Shown piece by piece: positions 11,228 through 20,851 of a stretch of 64,000 nucleotides of DNA (position 1 is its first letter; the number at the start of each line of letters is the position of its first letter). The position numbers and the translations under genes are program-made. The stretch is taken from contig NC_088206.1 in assembly GCF_037126465.1 (NCBI RefSeq), positions 12,375,187-12,439,186 of the forward strand, given 5' to 3'. The notes beneath the pieces were generated by a model. The model had not been told where the DNA came from. It made no database searches and was given only the letters and a program-made list of their open reading frames with translations. This DNA is from Ornithodoros turicata (lineage: Eukaryota > Arthropoda > Arachnida > Ixodida > Argasidae).

Positions 11228-11565
11228 GGGCAAGTACAACCACGCTGCGATCGCTGGCGACTGCCCTTGGAACTCCTTTGATGCCATTCAATACCTCAAT
11301 GGCCTGTGCAGGTGCACAGCCCTAACTTGCCCAACAGGCAAATGGGGACCTTACGGACAGGCCTGTAGCCTAGACATTTCGGACCAGTCGAGTGTGGGGA
11401 ACTGCTTGGCACAGAAGCTTCGCGTGCCTTGCTGCTGGCCTTACAGCCCACACCAATCCATGAAATACACATTCATCTCTGTGTTGAGTAACGAACAAAG
11501 ACATGTCAGCTCAGTAACAAAATTTTACTGCAAGGATTACGCAGTCCATTCAATCGTTCCGACGT

Positions 11566-11865
11566 TTACCGCAAGGGCTGCTCCTTTCCATTAAGCATTT
11601 TCCTGACAAGCCGTCCATTCTCGTATTCTTCGACAGTTTCATTACCGCCTTCAATGATAGTACGCCTTTCGAAGCGCGTGCTGGAGACACTTCGTCGAGG
11701 CTGCGCCACCTGAGGCTGCCCCATCATTCCCATGTCGTTGGATGTTACTTGCATGTTGGCTCCCTGGTTCGACATCGAGGCACGGACGTTCATGTTGGGG
11801 CAGCCCATGCTGGGGCAGCCCATTGTCACCACCGTGGCGCCACCCATTGGGTCCATGGTTGTTAT
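11566..11865 (-). CDS. Exon 2 (terminal coding exon) of the DNAJB6-tail-like gene
   Basis: It encodes ITTMDPMGGATVV at the start and NGKEQPLR at the end, then a stop at 11568-11566. An alternative is a single-exon gene starting at the internal ATG at 11856 (ACAACCATGG, a strong context with an in-frame TAG just upstream), which would give 96 residues. The same TAG is the proposed splice acceptor. The DNAJB-like tail lies wholly in this exon. Confidence 0.65.
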   Translation of the reverse strand: MTTMDPMGGATVVTMGCPSMGCPNMNVRASMSNQGANMQVTSNDMGMMGQPQVAQPRRSVSSTRFERRTIIEGGNETVEEYENGRLVRKMLNGKEQPLR

Positions 11866-13105
11866 CTACATGGAGGACGAAATAATGGTCAACAATGGTC
11901 ACGTCAGCACAGTTCGAGAGCGCCCCAAGTGGACACAGCTAGCAAATGGTTACTAAACGGACAGTTTGGAACGGTCGATTGGATCTGAAGTTACGGTTTG
12001 TATTCCACTGGGTTACTTGTGAACGTCATTTTTTCGTTCATGGCGGAACCGCAGTTTTGGCAACACCACCTAGATAAAGAAAGCCTGCTTACTTGTCGAC
12101 GTGACGTAACAACTGAGAGTCAGCCAATCGGGATCGTGTTTTCAACGGCGGTAGCTAATCACGAACGAGCTTTCAGCAGTCGTTGCCATGGAGACTAACT
12201 ACCGCGTATTAAATGGGAAAACTATTAAATAAAGCGCAAAGCGGTCCCATATCTTCCTCTTTCTGGAACGCGTGTTGCACGTTTTGTCTAGATTCAGGTC
12301 TACAGAAGTTAGCTGCAATCATTTGAGAGTTCTCAGAACGACGAATCGCAGTAGCAGACGAATTCTGAGTTTATATGTCCACGTAGCGAAGGAGAGGCAA
12401 TAAGCAGGCCTTTATCTAGGTGGCGTTGGTTTCGGGGCTAAAGCAACGCTATCCAAATCCGGCTGCAGCTTTACGGTGACGTGAGCGTGCGCTGCTGGAC
12501 ATTTGTGGACATCACACGCTGTTGTGACCGCGATAAGGTCATAGAAGACTGCTTTGATATGTGAAATATATACTGATTGGAGATATGAAAACATGTGACC
12601 AAGTTTTGCTCGAATCCGATGCCTGTCAGAACAAAAGCGGAAGCTGTTGACAGTGACGACACACGGCTGCTGCGAAATCGAATGGCTATGGAGCAGCACT
12701 TGCTTAACCTTAACAGCTAGTCTTAACCCTGCCAACGATGGCAGGTCTTCGATTTCGGCTCGCGCTCATCAGAGGTGCGCACCATGACCAGGGAGGGGCG
12801 AATCGAGGATTTTTCTGAGAGGGGGTCCAGCCTTGGTCAGCATGGTAGATACATGATCTATGTCAAACGCTACGTGAAGACAAATTGACCCATCCTCTAC
12901 ATCCGCCCCTGACCATGACCCAAGTCCTTTTCCTCCTAACCAACTAAGCCTACATCGTACGAAGATAATAGAGACATGTCACCTCAATGCTGGAACTGAC
13001 GCCCATAGCGGGAGGCGGCGGCGGAGGTGGAGGCTCAGGCCTAACCATCGTGGTTTCCTGGTACACCACCTCGATGGATGACGATGTCCTCCCTGGAGCT
13101 GCCAT
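11566..13105 (-). CDS. J-domain-less protein with DNAJB6-type C-terminal tail, two exons, 140 aa
   Basis: My model joins 13105-12983 (41 codons) to 11865-11566 (99 codons plus stop) on the minus strand. The start is ATG in GGCCATGGC with an in-frame TAG 15 bases upstream. Exon 1 ends ...SSSIE at a GAG|GTGACA donor. Exon 2 follows a CGTCCTCCATGTAG acceptor, in phase 0. The product has a Ser-rich start, a run of eight prolines (residues about 25-32), a Met/Gly/Asn-rich middle with the repeated MGCP motif, and a C-terminus EGGNETVEEYENGRL then NGKEQPLR. That tail matches the end of DNAJB6-type Hsp40s (ENGQE.VEV.EDG.L..., NGKEQLLR). No J domain or HPD motif is present in these exons. An AATAAA on the minus strand at 11227-11222 gives a 3' UTR of about 350 nt. 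The role is unknown; by family it may bind chaperone clients. It could be a degenerate gene fragment. Confidence 0.6.
12789..12911. mobile_element. hAT-type MITE, 123 bp, with perfect 8-bp duplication ACCATGAC
   Basis: The left end is CAGGGAGGGGCGAAT and the right end, in reverse complement, CAGGGGCGGAT. ACCATGAC occurs at 12781-12788 and at 12912-12919. It sits in the proposed intron of the minus-strand DNAJB6-tail-like gene. It is non-coding and too short to be autonomous. Confidence 0.92.
12983..13105 (-). CDS. Exon 1 of the DNAJB6-tail-like gene
   Basis: It has 41 codons beginning MAAPGRTSSSIEVVYQETTM, then VRPE, eight prolines and AMGVSSSIE. The donor is GAG|GTGACA at 12982-12981. Without splicing the frame would run only nine more codons to TAG. 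The motif SSSIE occurs at both ends of the exon. Confidence 0.55.
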
Positions 13106-13165
13106 GGCCAAAGCGACGAACTAGCAGGTTACCTCTTGCTATCGCTACACCGGCGGTGCAACCGA

Positions 13166-13363
13166 TCACAAAGAGCGACCGCAGTGTTCCCAGTCCAGGA
13201 GCCGACTGAGGAGGTTCGGTTTGTCCACGTAGCGGTAGATGTGCGAGCGCACTTCGCTCGTGCATTTTCCTCTTCCAATCTTGGCGATTCGCGTAGCGAG
13301 ATATTTAAATTGATTTCGGAATTTTTCGGTTTGTTTTCGGAACTTCTCGAGAGAACAGGATAC
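13166..13363 (-). CDS. Possible upstream exon or gene remnant, 65 open codons
   Basis: The minus-strand frame reads EKFRKQTEKFRNQFKYLATR, IAKIGRGKCTSEVRSHIYRY, VDKPNLLSRLLDWEHCGRSL and then TGA. It has the charged, amphipathic look of real protein, but I recognise no family. It has no ATG; a CTGTTCTCTCGAG acceptor-like site lies at its upstream end. The +1 frame after the stop reads SLFVIGCTAGVAIARG, membrane-like, so a frameshifted gene piece is possible. It lies 60 bases upstream of exon 1 of the DNAJB6-tail-like gene. Confidence 0.25.
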   Translation of the reverse strand, partial: VSCSLEKFRKQTEKFRNQFKYLATRIAKIGRGKCTSEVRSHIYRYVDKPNLLSRLLDWEHCGRSL

Positions 13364-13379
13364 TTAGGATAGGCGTAAT

Positions 13380-15540
13380 CCTGCCAAGGGTATAATCACA
13401 CAGGTATTAATATTGCTGCTTTGGCGCTAAAATTTCTTGACCCATAGAGCTTACGGCTCTTCGAAAGCTACCCGATATCCCTGTACTTATTAACCCGTTT
13501 TTTAGGACATCACACGGGTGTGTGACTGAGATATGGGTGGTTAAGGACTGTTTTGAGATATGATGAAACGTAATCAGAAAGTTTTACCTGAAATCGGTTG
13601 TTTGATTGCTTTGCAGAAGACGAAACCGGAAGTCGCTAACAGTAGCGCCACGGTATATAGCGAAAGGGCACGAAATTCAGTTTTTAATCATTGACTGTGA
13701 ATGTAATTGAAATATTTTGCGCGGCGCCTCTGAGCATCATAAGAAGTCGTTCATTTATCTTTCGTTTGTGTCCAGGTAGGAACACTAGCTTGTTTATACC
13801 AGTGGCTATTGGTGACTATAGTTTTCCTCACACGCTATCCACCAGAAAGTGTTACATACACTCCTGCCGCATTCATATTCTCTCGTGTGCCTACGTCAAT
13901 AATTGTTGATATTCTAACGTGTGCGCCTCTCACTAGTAGACGTATGTATGGCGAATTCGGGTGATCATCGCATGGCAACACGGCCCAGTGCTCGGAAATT
14001 GCTAGGTCGGCGCCCGAGCTGGGTCACGTGACCGTTGCCACCCGAACATGAGCGCCAGGAATCTAGCGGTTTTAGCCCGCCATAGTTTTAGTAGTTTTAG
14101 TCACTTGGATCACGCCAGGGGCATTGCGATCGCCAGTCTTCGGGTTCCGTCGTCTGCTAAAGCACGTGAACTTCAACGTGCGCGCCAATGAGGGCATTCG
14201 CCACCGTTGCAGTGCGGATGTGACGACACCGGATATAGTTGGGCAACCCGCTGCTCGGTCGTTTCGAGACTGGGCGAAAAAAAGTGTTAGATGACAAATT
14301 CCGGGCGCTCGGAAAGCGCCACTCGAACATGCGAGATTGCTTCGCTTTGACCAAGCGAACATGACTGCTGGGAATCTGGTAAAAAACGTTGCCACGAAGT
14401 GACCACCTGAATTCGCCAATAGAAGCACTGATTTGGTCGCCATTTTATGGCTTCCGACAACTTTCATTGCCAAAAATAAATAAACAAATGTTCCTGTATC
14501 CCGGAAAGCCAGAAAGTAAACAGCGCGTGAGCTAGTGCACTTTATGCGCCGATGATATCTCCGTGTTCCATCTTTACGATGCGGCCGTCAGACCCGACGT
14601 GTTCGTGAAAATAAATGAAAGTGTTCAGGCACTGGTATGCCGTGCAATTCTACATAACGTTTTCATTTGCCGAGTCATTCGTGAATGTGAACGGACAAGG
14701 CGGGTCACAACGAAGGCAGAAAGCGAACACTTTTAATACTTTCCGTACCGCGGTCAAAGGTACGCAGAAGGGTGTCGAGAGATAAGCTTGATCGCCATTC
14801 GTGCACATTTAGTAACACAATATCTTCTGCAGACGACCGACAGCAGCACACTGGATGCCTATTCTGTCGTCTGCTTGGAAACCTAATCAAAAGTAGCACG
14901 TATTGGACATGCCTCTTGCTTCTGTTCAGGTTCGAGGAAAGGCGTAAAGAGGACGCTGCGCATGGTTGGAACTTATTGAGTGGAACCCGTTCTGAACAAA
15001 TCGGTGGGATTTCCCAGGTAATCAATACTTTATCATCAGGATGCATGAGATGACCCGTTGAGTCAATATAATTTTTTTTTGTCCTTATCATTGTCGCTTA
15101 TTTGTTTGTTTTCTTGTAAGATTTGGGTTAAGTTGGGATAGAGGCAATGACCATGGAACGATCAAGCACGTAGCTGAAATGGCGATATGTACTGGAGGTT
15201 CGTGACCTGAAGGCAACACGCATGGTGAACATGGTGAACTCATCATTTCAACGCAGAGTGCGCATAGTGCTGCCTCTGCTTGCATTCACATCAACCTCGA
15301 CGTACTTCCGCATATAGCTACGCAGGAGTCTGTTGAGGTTGATGTAAAGTGAAGACACGTGAACTATCATAACACTGAAGGTATTCACAAAACACCCATT
15401 TTAAACGGAGCACAACCTCCCTGAAATGATGTTTTCTAATGCCCCTTTAAATGGTGCCTTTTTGTGGAACACATAATTTAGAAGGGTGTTTTATAAGATA
15501 TCCTTCATTGTGGTGTAAAACTGTGCTATACACTCAGAGC
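13380..15540. other. No gene seen; contains a diverged duplicate of 12490-12680
   Basis: The segment 13503-13660 shares ordered phrases with 12508-12660 (GGACATCACACG, GACTG.TTTGA.ATATG, GAAGC/GAAGTC). The rest shows no convincing coding frame; basic or Cys-rich frames at 14072-14473 lack known motifs. Confidence 0.4.
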
Positions 15541-15870
15541 AACAGAACAGAACAACAACAAAAACAACAACTTTATTTCGAGACGATGAATGGCGAGTTT
15601 CATCGCCAGGGGCGATGCTCTACCCCATTGCTGATGGTATGCGGGGAATGAAATAATGAGCCCCTTCACAATATGGATCGAAGTCCTACGGTATCCAGAA
15701 AGGTGAAGAGAGCTTTGAGGGTAGAGCATTGGTGGGGTGGATGTGGCCAGGGACCAAGCAATTTTGTGAGAGAGGAGGGGGGGGGGCGAGAGTCCAGCTC
15801 GTTAAAGGGATCTGGAGAGTAGGGTTCGGGAAAGTTGGTAGTGTGGGCAATGGAGAAAAATGTGCTCTAG
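15541..15870. repeat. Dispersed repeat, probable LINE 3' end, copy 2
   Basis: It opens with AACAACAACAAAAACAACAA and CTTTATTTCGAGACGATGAA, then GAGTTTCATCGCCAGGGGCG, CTCTACCCCATTGCTG and GGGGAATGAAATAA. It runs parallel to 3143-3380 and is inverted relative to 33690-33835. There is a G-run near 15777-15787. Confidence 0.7.
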
Positions 15871-16199
15871 ATTTTCTACAGCACCGCAGTACGTGACTGA
15901 ATGGGGGAGAGTCAATTTGCCTCAAGCGGTAACGCCACAGCGCTGCAAAAAGCCCCATCGAGGCGCATTCGACGAACTAACAGAGCAGAACTTCACCACA
16001 TAACACACAGAAGGTCAACCATTAGGTTCGTATATCCTGGCGTCGGCAGCTTTTTTTAATCTCATTGCACAGAATGATGCCGAAACCAGTCCTGATTTGC
16101 GTGTCAATTTCCTTTTTGTGACAATTAATATTTCGACATAAGTGTCACAAAATGGGGTACGCCTCCCCCTTTTTAACAAATTTAATCGTGGTGGTTGGC

Positions 16200-17066
16200 A
16201 CTGGTGGGGAGTACGTGAAGCAGTAAAGTATAGTACTGAAGAACTGAGTACTCTACTTGAAGTACAGTTCAATTTGTGCTGTACTTTCTCCCAGTACTTT
16301 CCAGTCAAACACTCAAGTAACTGGGACTGCAGACAAAAATCGGGAAATATCAACAAATATTCTTTCTTTAACGGGCACCTTTGGCGAAGAGAGTCCATCT
16401 GATTCTCTTTTAATTATTACACGGTAAAAAAAAATTTTTTTTTGCATAACATGGAATATTTTCCTGCTTGTAGCAAAGCTGCACGCAAAAAGAAGTTTTG
16501 CATTGCGCTTCCCTTTTCTTAGACGTGACATTCCTGAAAGTAGCAAGGAGTTCGCTTATTCTCCGTTGGGATTTTCGTATGACGTCATGCCTTCTCCCAT
16601 ATTATACCCAAAGATCAGCAGCAGAGCACTAACATGAATCAATCATGATCATGGAAAATAATAATTTGCACTAGCACGGCTAACTGCCTGTGTGCATGCA
16701 AATGCAAACTAGTATACACCTGGTTCCGCTCACATCCACAAGTAAGCAATTAACAATCAGGGTACTACTGTTGTAACTATATACCACTTCGCAAAAATGC
16801 TTGCTAATGCTTGCATAATTACTTCCTCACTTGTTAAAACCTTCAAATGGTTAGTGGTGAACTGTGAAGTGATACAAACTATATTTGCCATGTATTTGAT
16901 GAGTACTTTAAACTACTTTGCCTGGTAATTTTTTTAAATGACTTCCTGAGCTCCTTTAAGTACATTCGCGACGTGGTACTTTGTACTGTACTTGTAAAGT
17001 ATCAATGACACGAGGTTCTTTCACCTTTACTCCAAGTAGAATTTTGAGGTACTTTGCCCATCCCTG
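16200..17066. mobile_element. hAT-like non-autonomous element with AGTAC-rich subterminal regions
   Basis: The right end reads, in reverse complement, CAGGGATGGGCAAAGTACCT, a common hAT terminus. Clusters of AGTACTTGAAGTACAG-type motifs lie at 16210-16320 and again at 16895-17050, as expected for subterminal transposase sites at two ends. The exact left end was not found, so that coordinate is approximate. Confidence 0.6.
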
Positions 17067-17880
17067 CTTTGGTTGGTGCTTTGGTTGCGGGGGGGGGGGG
17101 GGGTTGCGGTAAAACGAACGGTGGCAATGGATAAGGGTGTTTTAAGCGATGACGTGCCACACGAAGTACAAGAAGGAGAAGAAGACGAAGTCCTGATTGT
17201 AAGAATGCAGCACAAGTATGGCGGGCCATAGCACAAGACACCAGAAACTCTGTGCCAATCGCCCTGTGTGGCTAAGGGCCATTTCCTTTGTGGCTGAAGA
17301 AGAAGAAGAAGAACCCGCTCGACATCCCGCTCGAGGAGCAACAACAACAACACCAGAAAATCGTGTAAAAAATTACTTTGTGGCTGAACCAGGCACCAAA
17401 ATTTTGAAGCCGATCTGAAGCCACGAATGACTCCACGCAATGACGTTCGTTGACCGTTCGCTTATATCTGATCCCGGACAGAGAAAAAAATAAATAAATA
17501 ACGGGGGAAGTTTGCCACGGTTGGGTGGACCAAGATTGACCAGGCGGAGGAGGACGTCGCGGAATGGCGGAAACAGGCTCGGGGGAATTTTCACTACGCG
17601 TCTGCGGCTCTCGTTAGAGGAAAACGGAACCTGCTTCCCTCCACTTCGTGTGTCGCTCACCTCTTAAAGGAAAAAAGAAAAAAAAAAAGAGTCCAGGACG
17701 GCTTGTGGCATAAGCGTGAAAAGAACTCTCCTTCCGATTTCGACATATAGTACAGCGTGAACTTCCTTAGATGCTACGAGGCGATATTCTACGTGACACC
17801 TCGAACGGGACTCGATCGCGTATCCGCGTGCGAGAGGACAACGTCTTGTGTTTGTTTGTTTTACTCCGTGTTAGCGCCGC
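17067..17880. other. No gene seen
   Basis: It includes a G-run at about 17090-17102 and GAAGAAGAAG/AACAACAAC tracts at 17298-17352. I see no supported exon. Confidence 0.4.
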
Positions 17881-17884
17881 GAAG

Positions 17885-18135
17885 CAACTGTGGCTACGAG
17901 CGGCGTACAGATGTGGACAGATGGAAAGACGACAGCAGTGCGGAGTCAGGGGGACAGTGGGGGTTAGTATGCGTCCTGGGCCGACTTCAGGGGGAACTGT
18001 GCGGACATTCGTCCGGAAAGTCTTCGGAAAATTTTCCGAAGACTTTCGAAAGGAAAACCTCAGGCAGCACAGCCGGTGGTATAGGAATCGAACCCACCAC
18101 CTCCCAGTCTTCAGCACGATCTTGGCTGCCACCAG
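17885..18135 (-). mobile_element. tRNA-derived SINE, copy 2 (minus orientation), with internal palindrome
   Basis: It shares GTCCTGGGCCGACTTCAGGG, GGAACTGTGCGGACATTCGT and the inverted tRNA head (GAATCGAACCCACCACCTCC) with the other copies. Unlike them, it carries a perfect 30-nt palindrome at 18017-18046 (left half AAAGTCTTCGGAAAA) where the others read GGAAAACCCAGGG. Confidence 0.85.
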
Positions 18136-18660
18136 ACAACGTCTTGGTCATTGTGCCTTTTTGTTCTCTTAGCTGTAACGCGCGCGCTATACATTGTAAA
18201 AAGTTTCCCGAAGAGGCAGTGCGCGTCATGCACCGGAGCTTTTTTTTTTTCTTTCTTTTTCCTTGAAGAGTGATTCCTAAGAAGCTGCTGCGCTAACTCT
18301 TTTGACAAAGGCTCAAATCGTTCAATTAAGTGGTGGAAGGAAAATGTGGTGAAAAATGAATTACACTCGGCGAGCCCGAGTAGCGCAGAGAGGCGACGTG
18401 CATGTCGAGGTAGTGAATTGAGTCCAAGAAGCATGGGACCTCTTGGAGATGTCAGTCATCCCCAACTCCAAGTCATTTCAGAAGGTCAGCGAGCTTGAGA
18501 AGAACGTGAGATCGACGAAGAGACCCGAGTCTACTACGAACCGAATCTGACGGATCGGACTGAGAAGTCTTGGATAAATGCTTGCATCCTGATAGATCTC
18601 TCTCTCTCTCGCACACAAACACACAAAATACTTACACTGGACGCACTGGCTTTGATTACC
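18136..18660. other. No gene seen
   Basis: T-run at 18240-18250 and a CT microsatellite at 18598-18609. No supported exon. Confidence 0.4.
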
Positions 18661-18664
18661 GTGG

Positions 18665-20150
18665 AACAACAACAACAACAACAACATAGATGAACATAGA
18701 TGAATGGATGATGATGATGTTTGATGTTTCCCTGCGTTGAGTGCAGGACCCTACCCCATTCCAAAAAGGTTCACATGAAAGGATGACGAGGGAAGGAAAT
18801 CCCTACAGTTCGTGAAGGAGGTCGGTGGCCCTCAGAAAGGAAAGAAGAGCGCCAAGTGCACGGCACTGGTGTCCAGGGTTACTCCATGGGCCGAGAACTT
18901 TGCAGATGTTGAATGGCCTCTGATCCAGCATTTCAAGTTGAGAGTTAAAGGCCCGTCGCTCGCGTACGTACTGGCTGCAGTCTTCGAGAATGTGCCGGAT
19001 TGTTGCCGGTAAACCACAGGAATAGCAGGATGGCATACAACTCCGCAGAGGTGGCCGAGGTGCGGTGCGATAGGCGGAACCCACGTGAAATTGACTCCTC
19101 TGGGATTACAAATGCCGCAGATGAGCCGCCTGTAGTGGAGGAACCGTCCGTATATACAGCGGTTTGGTTTCCGTATGTAGCGTCCATCCACTCCAGAGTA
19201 GCCTGCTTGAGGACTGGAGCAGGGGTTTGGCTCTTCGGCCCCTTGATCCCCGGGATGTGAGACAAGATGGATGGCTTCGGCAGTGTCCATGGCGCCACTG
19301 AAGAAGCGGATGGGGCAACAGTGTAGGCAGGTATATGGTCCGTTAGTTCTTGCGCACACTGCGCGATTTTGCTGCGGTTTCGCTTACGAAGCTTCTGTAC
19401 CAGTGGGTGACGGCGATGGTGAGCGCGCAATCGCAAGTAGTGACGGAAAGTTTCTCTCTTGCGGAGGACGCCAATTGGGAGTTCCCTGGCCTCGGCTACC
19501 ACCATCCTCGTCTCAGCGCAACGCGGAACGCCAAGACAGGTCCGCAAGCTGCGCGCCAAGACGCAACGGAGCTTGTGTTCGGACGTCCGTGATAGTCCGT
19601 GCAACACAGGAAGGCTGTAGACTACTGAGCCACGAACAAGCGCTTTGTGGAGTGCAAGAAGATGCGGCTCAGTACATCCCCAGCGCAAGCCGGCAAAGTG
19701 ACGTATCACATTTCCCCAACGCTGCGCCTTTGAAGAGAGATAGTCAATGTGTCTAGCCCACGACAGGTTGCGGTCCAACACAACACCGAGGAACCTGTGG
19801 TGCCTGACCTGCCTTAACGGGTGACCCCCCGATGTGTACTTGGAATCGGCGCATCCCTTTCCGGGTAAACGGAAGGGTAGCACTTTTCTCAGTGGAGATG
19901 TCCATCCCTGCGTTCAGGAAGTAGGCATGTATGGCATCAAGTGAGCTCTGGAGCCGACGCTGAATTGCAGGGCGGGACTTGCCAACAGTCCAGACGCAAA
20001 TATCATCAGCATAGATGGACAGATGCACCCTCCGAGGAAGGCACTCCTTGAGGCCCATCAAGACAATGTTGAATAACAGGGGGCTAAGGACACTTCCCTG
20101 AGGAACTCCCTGTGGCACAGTGATCTTTTCCGTGGAAGCTAACGGTGATG
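18665..20150 (-). mobile_element. R1/Jockey-like LINE, 5'-truncated, frameshifted
   Basis: On the minus strand the frame near 20150-19820 reads VPQGVPQGSVLSPLLFNI, then YADDICVWTVGKSRPAIQRR, the reverse transcriptase palm with its YADD catalytic motif. After a frame change near 19815 (a CCCCCC run) it continues FLGVVLDRNLSWARHI, then an RNase H-like piece (AVYTDGSSTTGG...TSATSAELYAILLFL). After another break it ends in a zinc-knuckle-like CYSCGLPATIRHILEDC and ...RATDLLHEL. Endonuclease and gag-like parts are missing, so the copy is 5'-truncated at about 20150. The 3' end has GATGATGATG and AAC-type simple tails at 18665-18720. It is inactive because of the frame breaks. Confidence 0.9.
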
Positions 20151-20151
20151 T

Positions 20152-20510
20152 ATAGAATTTACAATTTGTGTGCAGTATCAGCGCCGGTATTGCCCGACGG
20201 TTGCACCGGTATTTCCACCCTGTTATTTGACGGTATTTCCACCCCTCCCCGGTGCGCGTTACGTTATGCACAGGAAAATACGGTACGTGTCAGTAGTCGT
20301 CCGCAGGTATTTTTTAATGAGGCGTGTTGGTTTTGTATTGGTTACTGCTGAAAGATTTGACAATTGAAGATTCGATTCTAGCTCCTGAAAACATTTTTAA
20401 CATCCGGTTAATGCGCAAAGGGCCGTTTTTGTGTGTGTGTGTTTTTTAGGGCGCGGTGTTAGGAAGGCGAAGGGGAGTGCCTGGAAAATCCTGGAAGAAT
20501 ATCTCGAAAG
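20152..20510. other. No gene seen; repeat-like left of a SINE
   Basis: It has several CCGGTATTTCCACCC-type phrases and a GGAAAATACGGTA end-like motif at 20272-20284, similar to the terminus at 29853. It is probably a DNA-transposon fragment broken by the LINE. Confidence 0.35.
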
Positions 20511-20524
20511 CTAGCAGAATGACA

Positions 20525-20837
20525 CCAGCTCCGGTGGCGCAGCGGTAACGCGTGTGCTTGGAGACTGGGAGGTCCTCGGTTCGAATCCGCGGGCCGGCTG
20601 TGCCGTCTGGGGTTTTCCTGGGTTTCCCTCAGATGTGTAATAGGCGTATGCCGGCACAGTTCCCCTGAAGTCGGCCCATGGACGCAGCTATCCTCCCCCC
20701 GAGCGGATTCCGCTCGGTCTTCCACTTCACCCTTTCCTCTCCTCCTCTCCACCACCTTTCCCTTCCCGAGAAACATGCCGCCTAATCAGGCAGGCAGACC
20801 TCTCGGGTTCCTCCCAACGACACTCCTCCTCCTCCTC
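20525..20837 (+). mobile_element. tRNA-derived SINE, copy 3, full length with 14-bp target-site duplication
   Basis: The head GCTCCGGTGGCGCAGCGG (box A) and GGTTCGAATCC (box B) is followed by a body with GGGGTTTTCCTGGGTTTCCC and GGCACAGTTCCCCTGAAGTC, a pyrimidine-rich 3' part and a CTCCTCCTCC tail. CTAGCAGAATGACA is present at 20511-20524 and repeated at 20838-20851. Orientation is opposite to the copies at 5070, 17885 and 35065. Confidence 0.92.
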
Positions 20838-20851
20838 CTAGCAGAATGACA

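Noticed and set aside
11226..11594. Plus-strand Cys-rich frame starting MGKYNHAAIAGDCPWNS
   Set aside because: It overlaps the 3' end and 3' UTR of the minus-strand gene and has no signal peptide, splice sites or recognisable cysteine framework.
14072..14473. 133-codon minus-strand frame
   Set aside because: No recognisable domain or splice signals; likely chance in a GC-richer patch.
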